A DNA stretch of 64,000 nucleotides from Chlorophyllum brunneum (taxonomy: Eukaryota > Basidiomycota > Agaricomycetes > Agaricales > Agaricaceae). The notes beneath the pieces are model-generated. The model worked only from the letters and a program-made list of their open reading frames with translations. It searched no databases and was not told the DNA's origin. The DNA lies in assembly GCA_963576785.1 (NCBI GenBank), contig OY756140.1:248001-312000 (forward strand), given 5' to 3'. Position 1 is the stretch's first letter. The number at the start of each line of letters is the position of its first letter. Below, one piece after another: positions 35,201-45,547 of this stretch. The position numbers and the translations under genes are program-made.

Positions 35201-36687
35201 ATCAATAAGGCGTAAGGCGAATCATGAGGTAAAAGAAAAGCAAAACGGACGCGGGTCGCGTTAATATTGGGGTTACTATTTTTAGTGAACCATTTACTTA
35301 CCCTCGTGTGTCCCTCACAGGTACAACCTGGGGGGTGACCAGAAGGAACTGAAGGTGCACCAGGTGGTGTCACCGATCGTCCTTGTTGGGTGCGGGGGTG
35401 AGAGACCTCGTGCATCCATCGATCATAACGATCGAGGGCACGTTTCTTCACCATTTGCATGGGCGAAGGACCAGTGACGCGGTCACGCCAGGTGGTCACC
35501 TGTTGGATCCGCAGTGAGTTTTCGAGCAGGGCGGTGAAACATAAGTTTCGTGCTTCAGCACGCACCTTTTTCTCGAGCTCAGCACAAGCATTCTCTCGTG
35601 CCTGCTGGACCTTCTTGGGATTAACCCAAGTAAGCGGTTTTGGTCTCTCACTCACAAGTACATGAGTGGTCGGAGGAGCGGGAGCAGGAATGGGTCGAGG
35701 CGCATCCATGCGCCTCATCAGGTCGAAGGGGGTTATCCCCGAACCAGTGAAACGACGGACCGCCAGTTCCATGGCAGCAGCGAAGCCCGCCATGGCTTCC
35801 GCCATATGGGCCTGGGGTTTACCCTGGCGCTTTTTGGGCTTCTTCTTCTTTTTCTGGACGTTAATCCAGGTAGGAGAAGGGGGAGAAGGCTGAGGGGGCT
35901 GCCCACTCGGATTGGCAGGGTGGCAAGGACCTCTCACAGGCTGGGCCCTGGTATCGCCTCCAGGGTGGAAGCGGTTCCAGGGTGGTCCAGGGCGAGTCCT
36001 GGGGATATTGCCCTGAGGGTGAGTTTGGTAGTTAGCAGTGGCGGCAAAAGATACTTGGGGGTTAGACATGTTAGGTCTTGACCCTTCATGTCTTGACCAC
36101 TCAGCATTTATAGCCTGCTGAACTACCTCCCAGGTCATATCTACAACATCGTGATTATTCGCCAATGTTGTTTGTGCCACAGCATTCCAATCCGGTGGTA
36201 ATGCGTTCAAAGCGATCATCGCGCCAAGAACTTCTGGCAATTTTACTTTAGCTGTTTCTAATTGAGAAGCCATTGTTCTCAATTCAGCTAGATCCATTGC
36301 TGGATCTTGATTCCCTAAAATGCGCTTTCGCAACATTCTTTGGAGAATTGAATACACCGCGGCAGGGGAAGGTGTCCCAAAGTGGGTTTTCAAATCAGTC
36401 CAGAGGAATCCAGAAGCATCATGCCCATGGAGTAACAGGGAATCAGGTAAGGTGCCATTAATAACAGCCAATGCCTGACCTCTCAATTGTTCTCTCCTTC
36501 TATCCTCCTCCGTTAAGGTGGTAGGATTGGCAGGAGAGAGATCCTGGTCTGTCACAGTCCATCCGGACTGGTCAGAACCAGTGACAGAAATGAGGGTTAG
36601 GGCATCCTGAAGCCTTCTAGACCAGAATGCATAGTTCTTTGGCCCATTAAGCTTAGGTAAACCAGCGACGATATTATTAGTAGACAT
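32255..36687 (-). CDS. Copia copy 1 gag-pol, Gag to integrase part
   Basis: Open frame of nearly 1480 codons from a true ATG at 36687 (MSTNNIVAGLPKLNGPKNYA). The Gag region has the usual Copia WSRRLQDAL opening and a UBN2-like helical part. Protease has LLDSGVSCHYT. The GAG-pre-integrase zinc finger is LGHPSNRILNHF to CDGCAKGKMHQKPF, and the integrase core has DFSSHGWICF and CTDRGGEYATDELQSHL. A long Pro/Ser-rich linker ends at GGVGMID, where the Gypsy was inserted. No CCHC zinc knuckle is visible in Gag, unusual for Copia. No stop occurs in this part. Confidence 0.93.
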
Positions 36688-36833
36688 AATATCTTCGTCG
36701 AGTGTATTTCTTTCTAGAAGAAAATTCTCGTATCAGCAATGATCAAATACAAGGATAACTCTGTCAGGTGAAGCCCTATCATCCTATCTCGGTTAGAGGG
36801 GATGATAATGGTTTAACCATCGGTAAGGCTACC

Positions 36834-36846
36834 GGGGCCCATAACC
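36834..36846 (-). promoter_or_regulatory. Copia primer-binding site, initiator tRNA-Met anticodon region
   Basis: The 13 bases beside the 5' LTR read GGGGCCCATAACC on the plus strand. That equals the anticodon stem-loop part of initiator tRNA-Met (GGGCCCAUAACC). The element's RNA is thus complementary to the 3' end of a tRNA half, as in Drosophila copia. Copy 2 keeps it at 61048-61060. Confidence 0.75.
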
Positions 36847-37418
36847 TGTTGAGGAAATGACTGTAACGAGTTGTTTGCTGGGGGCAGCAGTAAATGCAGT
36901 GGGAGAGAATGTAGGGTCTACTCACCGAGATAATAAGCTTCTATCTGATACCTGTAGAAAGGTAATTCGGATAGACAAATATTATTGATGAAGCGGTTAA
37001 TGTCAGAGGAGTAGAGGTCAAAGTCGATTAAATCGATTGAGGTGTTGTACTCAAAGAGATAGGCAATGATGAAGAAGTTGTTCGATTGAACAAGATGCAG
37101 AACTTAGGTCTGCTACATGGGGTTTATATACATATTGTAACATAGACAAGTCATACTACATAAAATACTAGCATTGCATGGATTGTTCCTTATGACTCTC
37201 TTTAACTGCGGCGTAGTGCCTGCGGAGTACTGCGGAACGTAGTATCTAGTCATTGGTACTATGTAGAATAATCTATCAAGTACTTATGACTCTCATCGTA
37301 TGCAGAGCAACTCATAGGAAGTTACTACGGAATGAAGTTACTGGAAAGTAACAGATCAGTCTATTATTATCATAATGACTTCATAGTCTATTTCTAGAAT
37401 ATGTCTGAAACTTCAACA
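36847..37418 (-). repeat. Copia copy 1, 5' LTR
   Basis: 572 bp, TGTTGA...TCAACA. A sense-strand TATATAAA promoter box lies at 37130-37123. Confidence 0.95.
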
Positions 37419-38470
37419 CACCCACTGGACAAAGAAACTGATTTCCACCATGAAAGAAACAAGGACCCTGATGGGGACAAATACATTAGTGCAATATCTC
37501 AATGTGATGCATTAAAACATACCATGCAAAGTAAACATATGGAAGAGACAAAATGACTGTGGTCTTAATAAAGGACCTCCAGTCACTCTTCATCTTCTGT
37601 AATGCATATATAAGATTTAGTATCACCATAAGCGACCAACCACTCACCAAGACAAACTTTTACCCACAAATTGGCTTGTGCATTTGGGAGAAACAAGTTG
37701 CTATATAATACCTCAAAAGCTGGAAGAAAACTGCCTTCTCAATTATCAGGACTGTGGTCAACTGGATAACAGGATTTCCCCCATGCTCCTCCAACTCCAA
37801 ATAATGCCAAGACAGCTCTGAAAATAGGATTAATCTGAGAATGATATTTATAGAGAGATATACACTTACGGAACACAGCACAATGAGAGTGTAATCATTA
37901 AAAATTTGGAGTTGTTAGAAACTTCAGCACAGAACAATTGCCAGGAGTCCAGTGTATTCTTGCAGTGATTGTTGAGGTAAGAGAGAAAAAGCTGGTCGGA
38001 GGAAAACTGAAGCAACCAAGCCTGAACAGCAGCCACATCCCCTTCTAAGTGACCCTGTTGCTGTCCTGCAGTCAAAAGACCCTCTCTAGCTAATTCAAAA
38101 TCATCAAATAATCCAGAGACTCTGGCACAGAGTGAGAAGTATATTGGGAAAAAGGGGGAAATGATGATGAGGAGCCCAATCTTGTAAGTGAGGTTGACCA
38201 GTAGTGTAGGGAAATGATGTTTGGGGGGTTGATGTTCGGGCGTTTCGCATTCTGTGACCTCATCTTCAGGGCTCCAGACCCCAGCGAAGGATCTGGCTGA
38301 TATAATTTGAGTGATCATTGCGAGAAGCATGGGTGGGGCTGATAGGGATTAGAGTGGTGATGGAGTGGAGAAGGACTAGTCATGGGAAACCAATTAACAC
38401 AAGTCAAATTGGTTGTGTTCACCGACGTTCTCATTCAACAACTTCACATTGGATTCTTACTCTGCACCTG

Positions 38471-40567
38471 ATGATGATAGACAACCTAGCGGAACACGGG
38501 GTACAAGCGATAGACCTCGTGCCATCGCTCATGACAACCCACACAGTCGCAAATCCCGAATATGACCCTGAAGAAGCTGACGGGACGAACAAACAGTCAT
38601 TCAAGAGCCAAATCACCCTGACCTCGACGACGACGACGACATCTCCATTCAGACCCTCGTCGAGCCCGATTCTACTCCCAAAATCACCTCACCCTCATCA
38701 TCGCAGAGTAATAATTCCCCAGTCCCACAAACACCTACGTCACAGACCGATTTCGCAACCGCGAACACCACGTCCAACCCGACCCAAACGACAGCCAAAG
38801 TCCTCGGGGATACAACACGACACATGCCCGGCGTAACTACGTCACTATCATCAGTGGATGAGAACGTCACCCTCGATATTCGGTGGACAGTTCTTTGTGA
38901 TCTTTTTCTCATTTTGATAGCAGATAGCGTCTACGATGCGCGATCCCGCGTTCTCCTAGAACACGTTGCGCAGAAACTCGGCCTCGGATGGCTTGATGTT
39001 GTAAGATTCGAGAGTCGGGTAACAGAAGCTCTGGAAATTAAGGACGATATCGAGAAGCTGGAACAACAGGAGATCGTAGAGGGTGTACAGAAGGCAGGGA
39101 AGAGGAGACGTTACATGATGATGGGCCTGGCTACACTAGGTGCGTGCCATCCTCAACCAAACTCCATGGATGTAATCAACCCCTGTGTATACTAGGTGGT
39201 GGCCTCGTTATCGGACTATCTGCCGGTCTACTAGCACCCGTTATCGGTGCTGGGCTGGTGGGCGCCTTCTCAGCAATTGGAATTACGGGAACTGGTGTGT
39301 TCCTAGGAGGTACCGCAGGCGCAGCTGCGATAACCACCGGCGGAGTTTTGACAGGATCTGCTATCGCTGGACAAGGAATGGCCAAACGCACACGACAAGT
39401 TTGAACGTTCGATATTCTCCCTTTGCACAACAACAAATATGTTAATTGCATTCTAACCGTCTGGGTAAGTATTTCTTATTGCATCGGTATGACGCCATAG
39501 CTGAATTGATATGTAGGTTCATGAACGGTGTGAACGATGATGTGCGGTTACCATTCGTGTTGGATCCCATTGTAGGAGATGTGTTCAGCGTTCTTTGGGA
39601 ACCTGAGATGATCAGGGAAACTGGTACCGCCCTTAAAAACATGACAGCAGAAGTACTATCACAAGTGGGATTAACGCTTCTCCAAGCGACAGCCATGACA
39701 ACTCTAATGACTGCACTTCAATGGCCGATCAGTAAGCCCGAACCAACTCCCTTCTCCCTGTCACTGACAACTTCTATACCCACAGTTCTAACGAAACTCG
39801 GATATCTCATTGACAATCCGTGGAGTAACGCTCTCGACCGCGAAAAAGCCGCCGGTCGTGTCCTCGCAGACGTACTCATTCAACGACACCTCGGTGCCCG
39901 TCCAATAACCCTCATCGGATTCTCACTCGGCGCCCGAGTGATCTTCTACGCACTTCTTGAACTATCCAAACAAAAAGCTTACGGGATCATTCAAGATGTG
40001 TTTCTCCTCGGTGCAACACTTACTGCATCGCAGACTACATGGTGTGAGACGAGGGCGGCGGTATCAGCACGTTATGTGAATGCGTTTGCGAAGAATGATT
40101 GGGTGTTGAATTATTTGTTTAGAGCTTCGAGTGGAGGTGTGGGAGGTGTGGGTACTGTTGCAGGGTTGAGACCTGTGCAGAATGTACCTGTGTTGGAGAA
40201 TGTGGAAGTGACCGACAAGATGTCTGGGCACATGAATTATAGGACGTTTATACTGTTGATTTTGGATCAGCCTGGATTTCCGGTTCCGGCTGATTCTTTG
40301 ATGAACCTGTGGTGAGTGTGGTATTAGGACTTGGCTTTCAGCGTCACTGAGTTTCTTTTTCCCTCGTAGGATCCTGATTTTACGGAAGAGAGGATTGTGG
40401 CGTGTGAAGAGGAGAAGCAGAAGAAAGGTTGGTTTGGGAAGAGGAAAAGTTCGACTCAGACGAGTCGACATGTTTCTCGTCCACCCACTGCTTCGTCTTA
40501 TACCAAATCCAAAACTACCACAACCACTACAGCCGTTGGTGCCGCTATCAAAACTGCCAGGCAATGA
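38471..40567 (+). pseudogene. DUF726 (TMCO4/Mil1-like) alpha/beta-hydrolase gene with several lesions
   Basis: The reading resembles DUF726 membrane hydrolases. It has an N-terminal part with DDDDD, a helical block (LLEHVAQKLGLGWLDVVRFE), paired hydrophobic glycine-rich segments (GGLVIGLSAGLLAPVIGAG), VNDDVRLPFVLDPIVGDVFS, and the nucleophile elbow GFSLGARV. Introns at 39140-39195 and 39732-39785 splice in frame. The gene looks broken: a frame change near 38582, TGA at 39402-39404 where Arg is expected (VRTF), a 2-nt loss beside the intron near 39467, and a 1-nt loss near 40300 before DEPV. The tail (DPDFTEERIVACEEEKQKKG) ends at 40567. The lesions are inferred from the family pattern as I know it, without alignment. 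Confidence 0.7.
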
Positions 40568-41350
40568 CGACCTACCACGCATGTCATCACTGGGCCAAAT
40601 CCACAGCATACATCACCAGATATAGCCCCACGAGTTGAAACTCCACGTACACCGACTACACTAAATCGAAAGAGATTCAACTTTGACCCCGATTTCCACC
40701 CCCGGAACGGAAACAAGAAGATCCACCCCGTCAGATGAAGAAGCGAAAGAGGATCCTCTGGAGCTTCAAATGCCACGACCACAGGAACCTGGAGTATAAC
40801 CCTGACGTGGTACATTCAAAGTCATTCGCAACTTTGCAAACAACCGCCCACATAGAACCACCCGAGAAGAGGTGGTACAAGCGTTTGTATCGACCAAAGT
40901 CCCATGCTTCTTCTGACAGGTCAAGTGGGAATGCATGTCCACGACAGGCAAAACCAGGGTTCAACCTGATGACTTTCATGCAAATCTTAACCGAAGAGAA
41001 TGATTTTTCGCCACCGAGAAGACGTGATTCCTGTCCTTCAGGCTTTCCATGATACACGTGTACTTCCCTTCAAAAACTGTGGCCTTTCTTTTCTCTGTTC
41101 TTCACCCAGGTGGTGTAATTACCCCGACAGAGTATTCCACCCATGAACGCACCCGGTGAGGCCCCCCCCCCCCTGCTTGTACTGGAAACAGGCGGCACCC
41201 GAGCTAACTGCATGCTTCTTATCCTCTCAATCACCAGGTGACCAACTAGTTGACGAGATTGAGTGATATAAACCACTAATCTTGAACATGATCCAAGTAC
41301 TAACCATTCTCTTTCACAGATGATTACTGAGGCGGGCAAGTCGTCGGCAG
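40568..41350. other. Intergenic, no supported gene
   Basis: About 780 nt with short frames only. A run of nine or more C is at 41163-41171. No domain or exon chain was found. Confidence 0.4.
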
Positions 41351-42477
41351 ATGAACAGAGCTGGTCCTAACGATTTCTTAGCTTCGAGAAGTCGAAAATA
41401 TGGCGGCGAAATTTCCGACCTCGGACGTATCCAACCCGATAAGATCGACTCGAAAGCTGCGAAACCAGCTAGATTTGATTACAAGAGCACGCCGCAACCA
41501 GCCTCAAGTTACACATGACGCCAACCCTGCACACCCACTAAATTGGCTTGGCCGATGCCTTGGGAAGTTCAAGTTGGGAATTATTGACTTGGAGGAGGAG
41601 GCAGAGGTAATTCAACGCCAATTTTTTTTCGCAACATTTAGAACCTCAGGACGCGGTCGGGACATTACGGACGAATCTATCAGGTGTCGTTGCTGACATC
41701 CAGGTAAGCTTCCCTCCCATTTATTGTTGATGAGTAGTGTATAGACCCGTATCAATGAGGCAACTCCGGATAATGCGCAAACTCTCAATGCGTTGCGAAA
41801 CCACCTTGACGATTCCTCTCGGATTTGGGTATGTACATAGAAATATCATCCGTTTCCACAACGTCACCGTTCTTCAGGACCGCTCGCAAAAGCGGCTCAG
41901 GAACAAGCATCCGAGAAGTTTGGCATTACGTCGACAGTCGCTGCTATGTTTTCAGGTGCTGCTGCGACGACACTACCAATGTCAAATAGCATCTCAGACA
42001 ATCCCTCCCACGCAATGCTCACCGTTGACGCCCTTGGGCAAACCTCTCTCATTTTTAGCGTCGGAGCCATGTTGAACAACTTGGTGTTGAATGCTTGGAG
42101 CCAATCCGGACTGTGGGTCGGTGTATGAGCTCTATGGGCTGAGTACTGATATAATCAGACGCCTTGAAACGCCAAAGCCATTCCGCCGATGGGTTGAGAC
42201 TTCACCCGTTATATTACTTGCTTTGGCTGTCGTTACATTGCTAGCTGGTCTAATTATCTGGACTTTTGCAACTGGCCAGGTCAGTGTAAATATTTTGTTT
42301 TTGGGGTATCTGGAGACTGACTAATTCTAGGCGAGGTCGACAGCATATTTGGCAATCGCAGCTACCGCTGTTACATTCTTCAGCGTGATAGTACTTATTG
42401 GTGTGAAGTTGTGTGTATGGATCTGTGTACCTTTCTCAACATGCGAGCACTTCAATCGACTGCATCGGCTAGAATGA
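41351..42477 (+). pseudogene. Membrane protein gene with frame breaks, unknown family
   Basis: Coding-like pieces follow in order: an ATG at 41351 with a basic, Lys/Arg-rich start (MNRAGPNDFLASRSRKYGG), helical exons near 41650-41700 (PQDAVGTLRTNLSGVVADIQ) and 41745-41828 (TRINEATPDNAQTLNALRNH), a block near 41880-42110 (QEQASEKFGITSTVAAMFSG, AMLNNLVLNAWSQS), and two membrane segments at the end (SPVILLALAVVTLLAGLIIW; AIAATAVTFFSVIVLIGVK). The last intron (about 42280-42330) splices well and the stop is at 42475-42477. Frames do not join near 41520, 41830 and 42110, so the gene is probably decayed. Missed splice sites are the alternative. Confidence 0.45.
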
Positions 42478-43016
42478 GCTAGAACTATGCGTAAATCGAC
42501 TGGGCTACACAATGCTGCATTCAACGACCTCATTTATGTGATAGTTAACGGGGAGTAGTATGCACTTGTGTAACATGGTCGGCTATCCGTTCGAGAAGGT
42601 ATTGGCACCTGGCGGATTAGAGCAGATGACGGGGCTCACCCACTGGACCCCTGCTTGACCGTCTGTGTGCGGTCAAGGTGGAGGTACTAACCTGCACGCA
42701 CCACGGGAATATCACGCCAAACTGGGCGATCCTCACAGTGCATATTGGTAAGTTCATCTGATCCGTTGGTAAACAACGCCAAAGACCTCGGATGTCACGG
42801 AGCTGGAATTGTGTGATGGCATCATTTTGGGGCCTATATTGCGACGTTCTCCCTTTTTACAATTCTCTACTTCTCTCCACTCCAGCTTGTAGCCAAAACT
42901 AGGCATAACAACTCACAACTCGAAACCAAGTTCTCCCTGTTGTTATCATGTAGGCTACTTCTACCTCTGATTCGATATCACATTAACTTGCACTTAGATC
43001 GTACGTCATAGCCAGA
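42478..43016. other. Intergenic, no supported gene
   Basis: No coding segment supported. Probable 3' UTR of the preceding remnant and upstream DNA of the annexin-like remnant. Confidence 0.4.
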
Positions 43017-43951
43017 ATGACGCGCAGCAGCCACCACACTAGCGTCCCTGCCAACAAGTCCGTTCTACCCAAAGACTCCCCACAATCGCAGGACCCAGCT
43101 GAGGCCGCCGGTAATCATGACTCGGGACATTCCTCCAAGGCTCTTTTCAAGGAATTACGTGCAGATGGCTGGAATAAGGATGTCGGTGCGTATCTTTTCC
43201 GATCTTTGCTCACCACGGTACAAGATGTTGATGCCTCTACTTTCGTGACTAGCGAGCAAGATGTTGTCATCACTGAGTGGGTCTGAGACTGAAAGCATGG
43301 AAGTCTGCGTGAGGCCGTTGAGAAATTAGGGCTGTAAGCTATCCATTTCCACGGGCATTGTGTCTAAACTTAGCATCACCTAGCAAGGGTTATGTAAAGG
43401 CGGAGCTCTTGTATACCATAGATCCTGCCATTGGGTCGGCGCGCAGCGCACAACACCCTGGAGCCTGGGTTGATGCCAGGTTGATAGAAGAAACAATTCG
43501 GGGTTGGGGCATGAGCGATGAGAAGTTGTGTTATAAGTAAGTAGGCACCTAGTGAGTAATTTTTTTTGATTATTGATTCCGCGCATGGACAGGATAATTC
43601 GAGCGTCTTGGAAGCCTCAGCACATGAAGGCGGTCAAGGAAGCATATCTGGAGCAGTTCAACAGGACCTTAGAAGATGACGTACGAGACGACACTACCGA
43701 AACCGTCTTTGCGAGCTCATTAACAAGAATTAAGGGCGGTGGTGCTTACTTTAAAATGGTAACGCGCTGTTGCCAATACCAGGAACAACGTCTAATAATG
43801 TGGAATCGCTCACGTTTGTATTGCATACCCATTTTTATACTTGTCATTATTCGCTTTTGTGGTTGACTAAATACTGTAGAATCATCCAGATATGACAACA
43901 TTACATCCTCTCTGTAGTCCTCCTGCAATTGGTTCCTATGATACCCTGTAA
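43017..43951 (+). pseudogene. Annexin-like remnant, last repeat only
   Basis: Exons 43296-43333, 43384-43536, 43593-43758 and 43880-43951 splice in frame. They give an annexin-type repeat: KGYVKAELLYTID, GAWVDARLIEETIRGWGMSD, EKLCYKIIRASWKPQHMKAV and EAYLEQFNRTLEDDV. This parallels the last repeat of the intact annexin at 48987-51010, including GAW-DAKLI, ELCYRIIRASWDPR and the same intron inside the CY(K/R) codon. An upstream frame (43017-43286) is Ser-rich and not annexin-like, and stops before the repeat. Three of the four expected annexin repeats are missing. It is probably a truncated duplicate; a short expressed annexin-related protein is less likely. Confidence 0.6.
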
Positions 43952-44739
43952 ATGCTATACCTTGAGGATATCGGAGTTATTATCGGAAAGTGATAAACCA
44001 AAGCCCATGAAGAAATGAGGCGATAATGGGAGGAGGAAGACCCAGCATCAGGACTCCGCTCTATATGGATCGCTCGAGTGAAAATGCGTTCAGCCTTTTC
44101 GGTAGGTGATAGATTGCATGCGGGTCATTGTCCAGGCGAGTTTCCTGGCAGGAGAATGACGGCAAGCCGAAAACGTGTGGTTTAGCCGTCGTTCAACAAG
44201 CCACTTCGGATGTCTGTGTAAGAACACCTAGACTGGAGAAAAATTGACGTCAGATCATTACATTTGGATATGTGCTGGGAGGAAATGTCCGAGCGCAGGG
44301 CGCGAGCAGGACACGAATGAAAGTGCAGGTTGTAGATACTGTGTGATGTAAATCAAAGACGTGTAGGTGGCTTTCATCACCGCTACAGCTGTACGGTCCA
44401 TGTGCAACATATAAGCCATATGAACAATGTCGGTTGGAAAAGGTGTGAAGAAATGTTACCTGTCGTCACTGTTATGTCCCACTGGACTTTTGCTCCTCAG
44501 CAATCCTCTGGGAGCGAAACCGTTCCAGTCTCTTGGAGGTGGTAAGGTACTTCGGTCATCCAGAGCACCCGCACCAGCAACATTGGGTGCACTGCTAGTG
44601 ATGAGATGAGGGACAGCGTGGAGAGGGAGAAAGCAGCAACTGGTCAGGTGGTAGGTGGCTTTGTTTGTAGAATGGTAGGGACGCAAGTGATGATTAAGGT
44701 AGAACATCAACCAGACGACCAAAGCGAAGCTGGTGCTAG
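43952..44739. other. Intergenic, no supported gene
   Basis: Nothing supported. Minus-strand frames at 44456-44764 continue from the inverted OB-gene fragment but lack similarity to its source. Confidence 0.4.
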
Positions 44740-45270
44740 GAGTGGGGGACCGATGATGCTTCAAAGTAATTCAAGGGCCGACTCTCTCGGGTTACTTGAG
44801 TTTCGGCCTGAGATTCGATGAAGGAGCATTTTTTTGTGTTGAAGGATGATATCTCATTCATGCTTCGTCGAATGCCAGACCTTTCTTGAGCGATGTCTTC
44901 TTGTGTACGCAACCAGGTTATTGCAGCGGTCTGGTCTTGGAAAGCATAAATAGACAACAATCCACCAGAGTGAGAAACGAGTGACAGACCTAAGCCACCA
45001 GGAACGGCATTGCTTTCTTCACCTTTCTCCAAGCGTCCGTCATTATCATTGAAGCTATCATTGAAGAAACATTTGGTAAACAAGAGATATCCTCCGACTC
45101 ACGTCATCTAGAGCCTGGGTAGCTGGGAAGTCGGGAGGGGTCGGTAATTGTTCACATAGTTTTTCGGACTGGGGCTGAGAGGAGGTTTTGCCATGGATAG
45201 TCTGTTAGATCATTGTCAAAGTCACGTACCATCGGTGCTCCCAGGACAACTCTGTCCGTTGATGTAGAAA
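44740..45270 (-). pseudogene. Inverted partial copy of the OB-fold gene at 47557
   Basis: The minus strand repeats the first part of the plus-strand gene at 47557-48060. Shared phrases are NDSFNDNDGRLEKGEESNAV against NDSFNDGDGNLEEDEESNAV, LLSIYAFQDQTAAITWL against LLSIYASQDQTTAITWL, and a Ser-rich continuation ending EASSV. The similarity begins near the start codon region (TTCTACATCAAC..GAGTTGTCCTGGGAGC at about 45265) and stops at about 44745 before the OB domain. A 1-nt difference breaks the frame near 45175, and no matching start codon is left. It is a decayed, inverted duplicate. Confidence 0.75.
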
Positions 45271-45547
45271 AGTTTTGTGGGAAGACTAGTGATAGTCACC
45301 ACTGATTTTGACCATGTTGTTTTCGCCAATTCTTATATCATTTATTAGAGAAATTTGTCGCACTCAACAGCATGGGACGCAAATAAACAGGTTCTATTGC
45401 TGAACCTAGCATTAATCGATACAAGGCAATGCAAACACGTTCTTTCAAGCTCTTCCTAAATATAACTATCACATCCCAGCAGGAAGTATCAGAATCAACC
45501 TCGCCCTTGCTTATCAGTCAGTTCTTGCAGTAGCGCACTATCAATTA
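45271..45547. other. Intergenic, no supported gene
   Basis: AT-richer stretch between the inverted fragment and the 3' end of the next minus-strand gene. Nothing supported. Confidence 0.4.

Larger units (their letters stand above)
23632..37418 (-). mobile_element. Copia (Ty1) LTR retrotransposon, copy 1, interrupted by a Gypsy element
   Basis: The element has two 572-bp LTRs (23632-24203 and 36847-37418) that begin TGTTGA and end TCAACA. They differ at one site that I could see (CCGAAAC against CTGAAAC near the end), so the insertion is recent. The element reads on the minus strand: 5' LTR on the right, PBS, gag-pol, polypurine tract, 3' LTR on the left. The domain order protease-integrase-RT-RNase H defines Copia. 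Target duplications are TACCC on the left and CACCC on the right, one transition apart. Without the nested Gypsy its length is about 7.34 kb, close to copy 2 (7.36 kb). Confidence 0.95.
23393..38330 (-). pseudogene. Multi-pass membrane protein gene split by the Copia insertion
   Basis: Two coding segments on the minus strand flank the Copia element. The 5' part starts with an ATG at 38330. Its first exon (38330-37870) has a membrane segment near residue 55 (IGLLIIISPFFPIYFSL) and another at its end, and further exons continue to about 37424. The 3' part lies at about 23615-23393 and reads THSTFIGVLVTLGVILVFD then LLVWLVVTTVTSSWG, another membrane span, before a Ser-rich tail and the TAA at 23395-23393. 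Flank continuity across the element shows the parts were adjacent before insertion. Exon joins in the middle were not resolved. The gene is either dead or now has a roughly 14-kb intron. Family not recognised. Confidence 0.5.

Noticed and set aside
37660..37881. 73-residue minus-strand frame as a separate gene
   Set aside because: It starts inside a good intron donor (GTAAGT) of the split membrane-protein gene and probably joins exon and intron sequence.
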